Positions 55,403-63,993 of a DNA stretch of 64,000 nucleotides are shown here, piece after piece; the stretch's first letter is position 1; every line of letters begins with the position of its first letter. Source of the DNA: Nocardia anocheti (GTDB taxonomy: Bacteria > Actinomycetota > Actinomycetes > Mycobacteriales > Mycobacteriaceae); NCBI RefSeq assembly GCF_029675105.1, contig NZ_JAQQFV010000004.1, positions 1-64,000 of the forward strand, read 5' to 3'. Both the position numbers and the translations under genes were made by a program. The notes under the pieces are model-generated. The model was given only the letters and a program-made list of their open reading frames with translations, did no database searches and had not been told where the DNA came from.

Positions 55403-55708
55403 CTACCCCAGGATTCCGACGCCGACACCGACCACCACGTTCAGCCCGCCAGCGGCCAGCAGCCCCGCTGCGATCCCCCGCGCCACCTCCCGCCCGTCCC
55501 AGCGCCGCAGCACCATCGCCACCGGCACCGCGACCAGAACACCGGTGAGCGACCCGACCGGCAACGCCCACCGCTCCGGCAGACCGGTCATGCCGTCCAG
55601 CAGCGCCGCGGCGAGAAACGCCACCGCGTAGGCGAGCACGGCGAACACCACCACCGCGAGAGTCGCACTCATCCAGTACCGCTGGTCCGGCGGGATCAGC
55701 GCGCTCAT
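55403..55708 (-). CDS. Small three- to four-helix membrane protein coupled to the effector
   Basis: A 101-residue hydrophobic protein (MSALIPPDQRYWMSATLAVV, then segments at about 12-36, 48-67 and 78-100). Its ATG overlaps the stop of the effector-like gene by four bases (ATGA). No homologue is recognised. Tight coupling suggests a product needed in fixed ratio with the large protein, for example an immunity protein in the membrane. Confidence 0.65.
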   Translation of the reverse strand: MSALIPPDQRYWMSATLAVVVFAVLAYAVAFLAAALLDGMTGLPERWALPVGSLTGVLVAVPVAMVLRRWDGREVARGIAAGLLAAGGLNVVVGVGVGILG

Positions 55709-57162
55709 CCCAGTGGCATATCGCTCGGGGTGATCTTGCGGACCACGGGTGGATCGTCGACCCCACCGGCTGTGGTGCCGGGCAGATCGTAGGTGCCCGG
55801 ATAGCCCGGTCCCGGGTCGCCTTCGGGGAACTGCTGGATGGCCTTGAACTTGTCGAAGACCTTCATGTCCGAGCCCGGGACCTCATGGTGGAAAGGCAGA
55901 TTCGCGACCGGCCCGTGTTCGCCGCCGGTCACCGCCGGGTCGATGGCGATCTCCTTCACGCTCCCATCCTGACGTTCCTGGTACACCTCGAGGGAGGGAT
56001 AATCGGTACGGGTGCCGTGTACGGTGACGTCCGCACCGTTCTGGCCCGGCACGAAGACCACGTCGCCGTTGACCGTCCAGATGCCGGACGGATCGGGCGA
56101 ATGCGGATTGCCCGCGTCATAGTCCACGCGTACCGACCCGTCGGCGGCCTGCCACACCGTGGCCTCGGGCGCTTTGACATCCACCTCGCCGTTGGTCGAG
56201 ACCGACGGATTCTGCCGCACGACGACGATGCCGTTCTCGTAGTCGACGTAGGTGGTCACCCGGGCGTGCTCGGGATCGAAGTTCGGATCGTTGGTGCGGT
56301 TGTCGCCCAGGTCCTTCGGGACGTTGAAGACCTTCTCCTGCTCGATCCACTGCGAGGTACGTACCACACCCTGCCCCGGCACCGGTTCGATGCGCACGAC
56401 CTTGATCTCGGCGTCGACACCCTTGTATTTGGGGTCGGTGCTCTCGGGGTTCAATGCCAGGGCGGTCTCCCAGTCGACATTGCTGGACGGGTCGCGACCG
56501 AACACCTTGCGGAAGGCCGCCGCCGACGCCTCGCGACGAGCCGAATCGTTCATCGGGGCCGAGCTGATCGGCACCTCGGTCTGGATCGGGGAGTCGCCCT
56601 CCGGCAGTCCCGCGAAGGCCTTCTCGACGGCGCTCGTCACCGTGTCGGCGGCGGTGCGCGCGGCTTCCAATGTCTGTTTCACCGACGCGGTGGCGGCATC
56701 GGCGTCGACCTGCAACGCCCCAGCTGCGGTCGTGTACGACGACGCGTCGGGTAGCTGGGAGAGCAGGGTCTGGTGCGTGCTCGCCGACAGGCTGACGGTG
56801 CCGTCCTCGGCGACCGTGTAGCCCTTGCCCTCCGCGGTGCGGATGGCATCGGCCAGCGCGGTGCGGGCGGCGTCGAGGGAGTCCGCCCCGGATCGTGCCG
56901 CGGCGGCGCCGTCCTGGAGCGCGGCGAGGAACGTCCTGGTAGTGGTGCGCCGTTGCTCGTGGGCGGCCCGCATCGCCTCTGCGGCACTCCCCTGCCAGAA
57001 GTCGCGACCGGCGTCGACCGCGCGGTGGTTCGCATCATCGAAGGCGGCGAGCTTGCCCGCCTGCGCCGACCAGGTGTCCCCACGCGCGGTGAGCGTCGCC
57101 GGTCGCCAGGCCAGTACCTGTGTGGTGGTGAGTGTTCCCGCCGTCTGCTGCGCGGTACTCAC
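55705..57162 (-). CDS. Putative type VII-secreted WXG-like effector with C-terminal beta domain
   Basis: A 485-residue protein with no signal peptide. Residues 1-190 are helical and carry WQG at 56-58 (in AGRDFWQGSAAEAM), the WXG-type turn of ESX/LXG substrates. Residues about 210-420 form a domain with VFGRDPSSNVDWETALALN and PVPGQGVVRTSQWI, then DYENGIVVVRQNPSVSTNGE and SLEVYQERQDG. I recall related domains in mycobacterial ESX-associated proteins of unknown activity. The C-terminus is Pro/Gly-rich. GTG 57162 follows GGGAG. It heads a coupled three-gene unit with two membrane proteins. Confidence 0.7.
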   Translation of the reverse strand: MSTAQQTAGTLTTTQVLAWRPATLTARGDTWSAQAGKLAAFDDANHRAVDAGRDFWQGSAAEAMRAAHEQRRTTTRTFLAALQDGAAAARSGADSLDAARTALADAIRTAEGKGYTVAEDGTVSLSASTHQTLLSQLPDASSYTTAAGALQVDADAATASVKQTLEAARTAADTVTSAVEKAFAGLPEGDSPIQTEVPISSAPMNDSARREASAAAFRKVFGRDPSSNVDWETALALNPESTDPKYKGVDAEIKVVRIEPVPGQGVVRTSQWIEQEKVFNVPKDLGDNRTNDPNFDPEHARVTTYVDYENGIVVVRQNPSVSTNGEVDVKAPEATVWQAADGSVRVDYDAGNPHSPDPSGIWTVNGDVVFVPGQNGADVTVHGTRTDYPSLEVYQERQDGSVKEIAIDPAVTGGEHGPVANLPFHHEVPGSDMKVFDKFKAIQQFPEGDPGPGYPGTYDLPGTTAGGVDDPPVVRKITPSDMPLG

Positions 57163-57194
57163 GCCGAGTTCTCCCGGTGTGCGCCGACAGTCAT
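57159..57194 (-). CDS. 11-codon upstream reading frame coupled to the effector gene
   Basis: On the minus strand ATG 57194, preceded by a strong AAGGGGGG, encodes MTVGAHRENSA and stops at a TGA overlapping the effector's GTG start (GTGA). It may be a coupling leader that delivers ribosomes to the next gene, or the remnant of a deleted small partner gene. Confidence 0.4.
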   Translation of the reverse strand: MTVGAHRENSA

Positions 57195-57233
57195 CGTGCC
57201 CCCCTTTTTCGTCCCGGAACCCCTTCGGCGGCC

Positions 57234-57239
57234 ACTATA
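57234..57239 (-). promoter_or_regulatory. Probable -10 element of the effector operon
   Basis: The minus strand reads TATAGT, one of the best -10 matches in the window, 40 bases before the upstream mini-frame. No clear -35 is visible. It marks the start of the three-gene unit. The rest of the 108-base gap shows no terminator for the RNB gene's divergent side. Confidence 0.5.
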
Positions 57240-57270
57240 ACCACGGGCACCGACAGACGGGCGGCGATGA

Positions 57271-58698
57271 TCAGGGGACGTAGGTGAAGGCGAGGGTGCG
57301 GGTGGTGGGGTCGGCGGCGGTGAGGCGGGCGCGGACGGTGTGGCCTTCGGGGGGTTCGCCGGTGCAGCGGGCCAGGATCGGTGGGGTGGCGACGAAGATC
57401 TCGGCGTCGCGGGAGCCCTCGGCGGCGCGTAGGACGACCGCGTCGAAGTCGGTGCCCACGCGCGGGCGCAGCACGGTGGCCTCGGTCAGGTCGACGCAGG
57501 CGCGGTCCACCTTGCCCGCCACGGCGTCGGTGCGGCGCATCGTGTCCACGGCCGCGGCCAGCCCGTCGCTGACCCATCGCGGCACCTCGGTGCCCGCGCA
57601 GTAGGCCAGGCAGATCTCGGTGGTGAAGCGGTCGGCCAGGCGCCGCAGCGGGGCGGTGACGTGGGCGTAGGGGGCGCCGATGGCGCTGTGGGTCAGCCGA
57701 TCCGGACCGAGGTCGTCGAGCCCTTCCAGCAGCGTGTAACCGGCACCGCGCAGCAGCGTGGTGGCCTCCGACATCAGCACCAGCGACTCCGCCGAGTTGG
57801 CGTCGAGCCCGGCCAGGAACCGGCCGACCGGAATCGCGTCGGGCCAGGTGAGGCCGAGCGCGGCGGCGGTGCGGCGCATGGACTCGACGGCGCCCGGCGG
57901 GGGCGGTGGCATGGTGCGCAGCAGGCCGAGCGGAGTTCCCTGGTGCGCGAGCATGATCCGGGCCGCGCACATGCCGGTGAGCAGGGAGACCTGTTCGTTC
58001 CAGTCGTCGGCCTCGGTGCGTGGTTCCAGTTCCAGCCGCCAGTTCTCGCCGTCGCGCACCACGTCCTGGGCGGGCAGGCGCAGCGAGATGGCGCCGCGGT
58101 CGAAGCCGTCCTCGATGCGCAGCTTGCCGAATTCGGGCAGCGCGGCGATCGAGGGATGGAGGGTGCCCGCGTCGGCGTCGGCCTGCACTCCGGCGTAGTC
58201 GAGCCGGGCGCGCGAGCGCACCAGCGCGCGGGTCACGGTGGCCGAGCGGGGCACGGCGGCGGCGTCGAGCTCGATCGTCCACAGGGCGGCGGGGCGGTCG
58301 CGTTCGGGCAGCAGACTGGCGGTGTCCTCGGACAGTACCGGCGGATGCAGCGGCACGGTGCCGTCGGGCAGGTAGAAGGTTTGGCCGCGGGCCAGGGATT
58401 CGCGGTCGAGCGCACTGTCCGGCACGATCACCGCGCCCAGATCGGCGATGGCGTAGTGCAGGGTGAAGCCGGTGTCGGTGCGGATCAGGCACAGCGCCTG
58501 GTCCAGATCCAGCGCGCCGGGTGGGTCGATGGTCACGAACTCGATGTCGGTCCGGTCGACCCGGGTGCCCGCGAACGCGTCGACCGCGTCGCGGGCCTCC
58601 GAGACGGCCTCGGCCGGATAGTCCGAGGCCAGCCCGAATTCGGAACGGATGGCGCCGAAGTCGACCGGCGCCGAGACGATCCGCGGATGGAGTTCCAT
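57271..58698 (-). CDS. RNB-domain ribonuclease (RNase II family)
   Basis: A 475-residue single-domain RNB exoribonuclease, 3'-to-5', lacking the cold-shock and S1 domains of full RNase II/R. The metal site is TIDPPGALDLDQAL; the fourth acidic position of the E. coli motif is Gln here, while the key Asp of DLD remains. HYAIADLGA and APYAHVTAPLRRLADRF follow as in the family. ATG 58698 gives MELHPRIVSAP. Small stand-alone RNB proteins are common in this group (from memory). Confidence 0.85.
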   Translation of the reverse strand: MELHPRIVSAPVDFGAIRSEFGLASDYPAEAVSEARDAVDAFAGTRVDRTDIEFVTIDPPGALDLDQALCLIRTDTGFTLHYAIADLGAVIVPDSALDRESLARGQTFYLPDGTVPLHPPVLSEDTASLLPERDRPAALWTIELDAAAVPRSATVTRALVRSRARLDYAGVQADADAGTLHPSIAALPEFGKLRIEDGFDRGAISLRLPAQDVVRDGENWRLELEPRTEADDWNEQVSLLTGMCAARIMLAHQGTPLGLLRTMPPPPPGAVESMRRTAAALGLTWPDAIPVGRFLAGLDANSAESLVLMSEATTLLRGAGYTLLEGLDDLGPDRLTHSAIGAPYAHVTAPLRRLADRFTTEICLAYCAGTEVPRWVSDGLAAAVDTMRRTDAVAGKVDRACVDLTEATVLRPRVGTDFDAVVLRAAEGSRDAEIFVATPPILARCTGEPPEGHTVRARLTAADPTTRTLAFTYVP

Positions 58699-58710
58699 CC
58701 GTGCAGCGTA

Positions 58711-59043
58711 TTACTGCAGTGCCAGCATGGTCCCGTTGAGCTGGTCGAACGGGCCGTACACGGTGAAGGTGACCCGGCCGTTGGGCACGGTCGAGGACAC
58801 CGCGGCCGCGGCGTCGAGCGCCTGGCCGAAGGAGGCCGCCGAGGGGTGCGGCAGACCCGCGACGGTCAGGCCGAACCGGGTCTGGTGGACCCAGGCGGTA
58901 TCGGAGGGGCTGAGGTCGACCTGGACCCCGCCCGCCAGCGGGGTCACCGCGACCGCGCTCGCCGAGCCCGCGCCCAGCGAAGTGAGCACCGCAGCGGCTC
59001 CGGCGATCAGTGCACCGGCGACAATGGAACGAACTACCCGCAT
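58711..59043 (-). CDS. Small secreted protein
   Basis: A 110-residue protein with signal peptide (1-29, MRVVRSIVAGALIAGAAAVL, cleavage after SASA). The mature part is a short beta-rich domain (GGVQVDLSPSDTAWVHQTRF) with no Cys. I cannot assign a family. ATG 59043 is chosen because it starts the signal peptide; the frame extends upstream to 59088. It lies 12 bases before the RNB gene on the same strand. Confidence 0.65.
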   Translation of the reverse strand: MRVVRSIVAGALIAGAAAVLTSLGAGSASAVAVTPLAGGVQVDLSPSDTAWVHQTRFGLTVAGLPHPSAASFGQALDAAAAVSSTVPNGRVTFTVYGPFDQLNGTMLALQ

Positions 59044-59270
59044 GTGAATGTGACCTGCTTCCACGATCGAATGTGTTGGACTCGCCACGATCGGCGGCGA
59101 GCCGGACCGACGGCGAACACTCTATGACCTCCCTCACGTTCCCGGCGAGTTCCTGCGCATTTTCACCGACCCGACACACGTTCGGCGGCAGTTGTTACTG
59201 TGTCGGCGGCACCCCCGGCAGACGCCGGGGCCGTGCAGCACCCACTTCGATAAAGGGGAGTTCCGAGCGT

Positions 59271-59363
59271 ATGTCGTCGCTGCTTTTCGATTACCTGTTG
59301 CCGATCCTCGGCCCGGACCAGGCTGCGTACTGGGCCCAGCTGCTGGTGATCAACCCCGCATAG
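59271..59363 (+). CDS. 30-residue hydrophobic peptide gene
   Basis: ATG 59271 preceded by AAAGGGGAG (ten bases away) encodes MSSLLFDYLLPILGPDQAAY and ten more residues (WAQLLVINPA). A factor-independent terminator follows 27 bases after the stop, so it looks like a complete transcription unit. The peptide is amphipathic with two Pro and could insert in the membrane or be a regulatory or secreted peptide. I know of no family. Confidence 0.55.
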   Translation: MSSLLFDYLLPILGPDQAAYWAQLLVINPA

Positions 59364-59390
59364 CTGACGCCGAACAGATCTTCAACCTGT

Positions 59391-59417
59391 CGCCTCCCGT
59401 TCATCCGACGGGAGGCG
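59391..59417 (+). terminator. Terminator after the 30-residue peptide gene
   Basis: A perfect 10-base inverted repeat (59391-59400, 59408-59417) with a 7-base loop, followed after a few bases by TTTT at 59423-59426. Confidence 0.75.
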
Positions 59418-59449
59418 GCGCGTTTTCCGGGGCATTAGCATCCCGCTGC

Positions 59450-59815
59450 GTGAGTAGAACAACCGCCGCCCTCGCGGCCAGTGCCACCGTCTTCGCCCTG
59501 CTGCTGGCGGGCTGTGGCGACGATTCCGCGGCCACCGAGCCCGCATCCACCACCGCCGCCCCCACCGCCCAGCTCGACGCGAGCAAGGCGGGCATGTTCG
59601 TGGTGAGTTACCGCAACGCCTTCCCCAAACTGGCCGAGGGCCGCGACGACGCCGCGCTGAGCGGACTGCTCTCGAAGACCTGTGCCGACATCACCGCGGG
59701 CAAGTCCAAGGACGATGTGGTCGCCGGGATCGAGAAGAACGCGAAGAACGGCGCCACCGCCGCGACCACCGAAGAGGCGCAGGCGATCTACGAGATGTCC
59801 AAGCTGATGTGCTGA
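59450..59815 (+). CDS. DUF732-like secreted lipoprotein
   Basis: A 121-residue protein with signal peptide and lipobox LLLAGCGD (about 19-26), a Thr/Ala linker and a helical domain with two Cys (SGLLSKTCADITAGK, YEMSKLMC). The size and paired Cys fit DUF732 proteins of mycobacteria. GTG 59450 has TAGCAT eight bases upstream, a likely leaderless start. Confidence 0.7.
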   Translation: MSRTTAALAASATVFALLLAGCGDDSAATEPASTTAAPTAQLDASKAGMFVVSYRNAFPKLAEGRDDAALSGLLSKTCADITAGKSKDDVVAGIEKNAKNGATAATTEEAQAIYEMSKLMC

Positions 59816-59837
59816 GGCCGGTTCCGGCACACGCGAG

Positions 59838-59865
59838 GCGGCGCTCCCCGAGTGGGGAGCGCCGC
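59838..59865. terminator. Hairpin between the DUF732 gene and rnpB
   Basis: A 12-base-pair stem (59838-59849, 59854-59865) with a 4-base loop. It lies 22 bases after the lipoprotein stop and 14 bases beyond the 3' end of rnpB on the other strand, so it may end both transcripts. Confidence 0.7.
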
Positions 59866-59879
59866 TTCGTCGTTCGAGG

Positions 59880-60290
<411 letters not shown>

Positions 60291-60320
60291 GCTACAGCCT
60301 ACTCGGTACGGTTAGCTCTC

Positions 60321-61208
60321 ATGGAACGTGTCGACGTCAGTTTCCCCTCGGGTGACCAGCAGTGCGCTGCCTGGCTCTACCTGCCCGACGGTGCGCCCCG
60401 GCCGCGACCGTTGGTGATCATGGGACACGGGCTGGGGGCAACCCGCGAAATGGGGTTGGATCGGTATGCGCGGCGGTTCGTCGCGGCGGGGATGGGGGTG
60501 CTGGCGTTCGACTACCGGCATTTCGGGGGCAGTGAGGGCGCACCGCGCCAGCTGCTGCACATCGCCCGGCAGCGGGAGGACTGGAAGGCCGCGATCGCCT
60601 ACGCGCGCAGCATCCGTGGCTTCGACGCCACCCGGATCGCGCTGTGGGGCACCTCCTTCGGCGGCGGGCACGTGCTCGCGGTGGCCCCCGACGACGACTA
60701 CATCGCCGCGGTGGTCGCGCAGGTGCCGTTCACCAGCGGCTGGGCCTCGTCGATGGCCAAGGGCCCGATCAGCCTGACCAAGGTGGCCACCATCGCCGCC
60801 ACCGACCTGCTGGTCGGCCCGATCCGGCGCAAGCCGATCGGCATCCGGCTGGCCGGGCGCAAGCGCTCGGCCGCGCTGATGAGCGCCTCGGACGTGCCGG
60901 AGGGCTACGGCAGACTGGCCGAGGAGAGCGCGACCTACGAGCCGAAAGTCTCGGCGCGGGTGGCGTTCTCGACGCTGTTCGACGCGCCGGGTCGCCGGGC
61001 GAAAGCGGTGAAGGTCCCGGTGTTCTACGCGATCGCCGAACACGATTCGATCGCCCCGGCCGCGCCCACCCGTAAGGCGGCCGAGCGCACCAAGCACGCG
61101 GTGGTCAAGCAGTATCCGGTGGGCCATTTCGACGTCTACTTCGACGACGTCTTCGAACAGGTCGTGCGCGACCAGACCGATTTCCTGGTCTCGATCCTGC
61201 GCCCCTGA
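60321..61208 (+). CDS. Alpha/beta hydrolase
   Basis: A 295-residue serine hydrolase. It shows VIMGHGLGATREMG (oxyanion), FDYRHFGGSEG, nucleophile Ser in LWGTSFGGGHV, Asp in IAEHDSIAPAAP and His in PVGHFDVYFDD. The type is common in actinobacteria near X-Pro peptidase-like enzymes; substrate unknown. ATG 60321 is divergent from rnpB, sharing a 30-base promoter region in which TACGGT (60307-60312) is a possible -10. Confidence 0.82.
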   Translation: MERVDVSFPSGDQQCAAWLYLPDGAPRPRPLVIMGHGLGATREMGLDRYARRFVAAGMGVLAFDYRHFGGSEGAPRQLLHIARQREDWKAAIAYARSIRGFDATRIALWGTSFGGGHVLAVAPDDDYIAAVVAQVPFTSGWASSMAKGPISLTKVATIAATDLLVGPIRRKPIGIRLAGRKRSAALMSASDVPEGYGRLAEESATYEPKVSARVAFSTLFDAPGRRAKAVKVPVFYAIAEHDSIAPAAPTRKAAERTKHAVVKQYPVGHFDVYFDDVFEQVVRDQTDFLVSILRP

Positions 61209-61216
61209 ACGACAAC

Positions 61217-61252
61217 GGGGGCGCGGCAGCCAGGTTCGGCCGCCGCGCCCCC
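61217..61252. terminator. Bidirectional terminator
   Basis: An 11-base-pair GC stem (61217-61227, 61242-61252) with a 14-base loop between the convergent hydrolase and serine protease genes. No T-run is present. Confidence 0.65.
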
Positions 61253-61266
61253 GCCGGGTTCGTCGC

Positions 61267-61974
61267 TCAGATGGGCTGGAAGCCCGCGCCGACGCCACCC
61301 GCGCGATTCAGCACATCGAGGATGACCTGGATGGGCTGGAAGTAGGCGGGCGAGTGGATCGGGTTCGCGCCGCCCGTGCACGGGACGTCGAAGTCGATCG
61401 GGCCCAGGCCGGTGAGCCGACCCTGGTTCATGCCGACCAGGCGATCGCCGACCACGACCGGGCCGCCGGAATCGCCGGGCTGCGAGCAGTACTGGTTGAT
61501 CGAGGTGCCCTCGAGCTCACCCCACACCACGCCGCAGCTGCGACCGCTGGTGCGGCCGTCCGAGCACACCGTGGTGCCGGGTCCGGGCGCCGCGCCGATC
61601 CCGGCGACGGTGGTCTGGCCGACGGTGCGCACGGGCAGCACCTTGGCCGCGTCCAGTTGCAGGACCGCGAAGTCCAGGTATTCGCCGTCGTCGGAGAAGG
61701 CGACGGTGCCGATCACCCCGGCGTGCAGCGCCTGCTCGGCGCCGACCCTGGCACCGGTCGGGGCGCAGTGTCCGGCGGTGATGCCGACGAGCCTGCCCGC
61801 GTTGTCGTGCCCGATGGTGGTCAGCGAGCAGCCGGAGTTGTTGTCGAAGACGATGCCCGAGGCCGCGCCGAGCACCACGCTCGGATCGGCCGACACACCA
61901 CCCGCGCCCGCGGATGCGGTGAGCGCCCCCGCGATGGCCGCCGCGAACGCCGCCATCCGTAGAAACCTCATCAA
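61267..61974 (-). CDS. Secreted chymotrypsin-like serine protease
   Basis: A 235-residue S1-family protease with signal peptide (1-29). The catalytic triad is visible: His in GITAGHCAPTG, Asp in EYLDFAVLQLD and Ser in SQPGDSGGPVVV. Paired Cys in the mature chain suggest disulfides (TVCSDGRTSGRSCG). It resembles small secreted actinobacterial proteases such as Rv1815. The start may be ATG 61974 or the adjacent ATG 61971. The upstream gap to the RNase H gene (61975-62090) shows no clear feature. Confidence 0.88.
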   Translation of the reverse strand: MMRFLRMAAFAAAIAGALTASAGAGGVSADPSVVLGAASGIVFDNNSGCSLTTIGHDNAGRLVGITAGHCAPTGARVGAEQALHAGVIGTVAFSDDGEYLDFAVLQLDAAKVLPVRTVGQTTVAGIGAAPGPGTTVCSDGRTSGRSCGVVWGELEGTSINQYCSQPGDSGGPVVVGDRLVGMNQGRLTGLGPIDFDVPCTGGANPIHSPAYFQPIQVILDVLNRAGGVGAGFQPI

Positions 61975-62090
61975 GTACCTTTCTCGATGGCCGCGGCATT
62001 CCGCGCGCCCGTGAACCTTTCGGGGGCGCGGGCGTGATCGTTACGCGGCCGCAGGCCAGCGCCGACCGTACCCCGTGGGGGTGGTCGCGG

Positions 62091-63254
62091 CTAACCGACC
62101 AGGTACGAGGTGTCGTTGACCAGCCGCACCGAGGCGCCGCCGTCGGGGTAGAACTCGGCCACGCACAGCGAGGCGAGGTCGAGGTGCAGGCGGTACAGCA
62201 GTGACGGGCCGACGCCCAGCGCCAGCTGGAGCAGGGTCTTGATCGGGGTGACGTGACTGACCACCACCACGTTCTGCCCCGGATACAGCGCGACCAGATC
62301 GCGCCGCACGCCCTCGATGCGCTCACGCACCTGATCGAAGCTCTCCCCGCCGGGGGCGGGCAGCGACGGGTCACCCAGCCAGGCGGCGTGCAGGTCCGGA
62401 TCACGCTGGGCCGCTTCGGTGAAGGTGAGTCCTTCCCAGTTGCCGAAATCGGTCTCGGTGAGTCCGTCGAGGACGCGCACGCCGACACCGAGCGCGGTCG
62501 CCGCGGCCTCGGCGGTGGAGCGGGCACGCTGTAGCGGCGAGCTCACGACGGCCGCGATGTCGCCCTTGGCGGCCAACATCTTCGCCGCGCGCTCGGCCTG
62601 TTCGCGGCCCAGATCGGTCAGCGGCGGGTTGCCGCGACCGGAGTAGCGGCGCTCCACCGAGAGCGCGGTCTGGCCGTGGCGCAGCAGCAGCAGGCGGGTG
62701 GGCCTGCCCACGGCGCCGGTCCAGCCAGGTGACGAGATGGGGTGGGCGGCGGCGGTTTTCGCTACCTCGGTCGACCGGGGCGCGGGCGCCTGGTCGCTCG
62801 GCGTGTGGCCCGCCGCCACGGCCTCACGGACCGTGCCGACGAGCGCGCCGTCGTCCATCGCCTCGTTGGCCAGCCGGTCGGCGTGGGAGTTCTGCGCGCG
62901 CGGGATCCAGGTGAAGTCGACCCGATCGAATCCGGCGACGAGCGCGCGAGCCTGTTCGGCGAGCGGGATCATCGACGCGTGCTTGACCTTCCAGCGTCCC
63001 GACATCTGTTCGACGACGAGCTTGGAGTCCATCCGCACCCGGACCACCCGGGCGCCGAGTTCGGCCGCGGCCGCCAAACCGGCCAGCAGACCGCGGTATT
63101 CGGCCACATTGTTGGTGGCCACGCCCACGTATTCCCTGCGCTCGGCCAGCACCCGCGCGTGGTCGGCGTCGAAGACGACCGCGCCGTACCCGGCCGGGCC
63201 GGGATTGCCGCGCGAACCGCCGTCGGCCTCGACGATCACCTCCGTCGGTGACAC
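62091..63254 (-). CDS. Bifunctional RNase HI / acid phosphatase (Rv2228c type)
   Basis: A 387-residue fusion. Residues 1-140 form RNase HI with VEADGGSRGNPG (first Asp), VAEYRGLLAG (Glu), RMDSKLVVEQM (Asp) and NSHADRLAN (last Asp). A linker leads to a histidine phosphatase from about 180, with LLLLRHGQTALSVERRYSG, SPLQRARSTAEA and VVVSHVTPIK. M. tuberculosis Rv2228c has both RNase H and alpha-ribazole phosphatase activity. GTG 63254 is one base past the zinc-ribbon stop. Confidence 0.95.
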   Translation of the reverse strand: MSPTEVIVEADGGSRGNPGPAGYGAVVFDADHARVLAERREYVGVATNNVAEYRGLLAGLAAAAELGARVVRVRMDSKLVVEQMSGRWKVKHASMIPLAEQARALVAGFDRVDFTWIPRAQNSHADRLANEAMDDGALVGTVREAVAAGHTPSDQAPAPRSTEVAKTAAAHPISSPGWTGAVGRPTRLLLLRHGQTALSVERRYSGRGNPPLTDLGREQAERAAKMLAAKGDIAAVVSSPLQRARSTAEAAATALGVGVRVLDGLTETDFGNWEGLTFTEAAQRDPDLHAAWLGDPSLPAPGGESFDQVRERIEGVRRDLVALYPGQNVVVVSHVTPIKTLLQLALGVGPSLLYRLHLDLASLCVAEFYPDGGASVRLVNDTSYLVG

Positions 63255-63255
63255 C

Positions 63256-63993
63256 TCAGAGCCCGGATTCCTTGGTGCGCACCATGATCGCGCCGCACTC
63301 GGGGCAGCGCAGCACCGCCTCGGGGGCGGCCTTGGCGATGCGCTGCATCTCGCCGCGGTCGATCTCGATCCGGCAGGCGCCGCAGCGGCGGGCCTGCAGC
63401 AGGGCCGCGCCGACGCCGTGGGCCGCGCGCTGCTTGTCGTAGACGGCGAGCAGGTCGTCGGGGAACAGCCCGATCAGCCCGTCGCGGTCGGTCTCGCAGC
63501 GCTGCTGGGCCACGGCCAGGTCGGCCATCGCCTCGTCGCGCAGGCGTTCGGCGTCGGCCAGGTCCTGCTCGGCCTTGCTGAGCCGGGCACCGGCGTGATC
63601 GTGGTCGGCGGCCATCGCCTCGCGCTGTTCCATCACGGTCAGCAGCTCGTCCTCGAGCACCGAGCGGCGCCGCTCCAGGCTGCCCAGCTCGTGCTGGATC
63701 TCGGAGAGCTGCTTGGCCGCGACGGTGCCGGAGGTGAGCATCGCGCGGTCGCGGTCCTCGCGCTTGCGGACCGCGTCGACCTCGCCCTCGAGCTTGCGGA
63801 TGTCACGATCCAGGTCGTCGATACCGATCTCCACCGCGACCGCGGCGTCCTTGTAACCGGTGCGCTCGGCGGCCAGCCGGGCCACTTCCCGCTGTTCGGG
63901 CAGCGCGGTGCGCCGGTGGGCGATCCGCGTCAGCTCGGCATCGACGGCGGCGAGCTGCAACAGCTTGGACTGGACCGACGGTTCGACATTCAA
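63256..63993 (-). CDS. Coiled-coil zinc-ribbon protein (Rv2229c type)
   Basis: A 245-residue protein: a long antiparallel coiled coil (about 10-180) followed by a C4 zinc ribbon, CGACRIE then CPECGAIMVR. Similar proteins bind nucleic acid in other bacteria, but the role here is unknown. TTG 63993 is taken as start, since no ATG or GTG lies in frame between it and the window edge; the true start may be outside. It is the upstream neighbour of RNase H/phosphatase, separated by one base. Confidence 0.8.
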   Translation of the reverse strand: MNVEPSVQSKLLQLAAVDAELTRIAHRRTALPEQREVARLAAERTGYKDAAVAVEIGIDDLDRDIRKLEGEVDAVRKREDRDRAMLTSGTVAAKQLSEIQHELGSLERRRSVLEDELLTVMEQREAMAADHDHAGARLSKAEQDLADAERLRDEAMADLAVAQQRCETDRDGLIGLFPDDLLAVYDKQRAAHGVGAALLQARRCGACRIEIDRGEMQRIAKAAPEAVLRCPECGAIMVRTKESGL

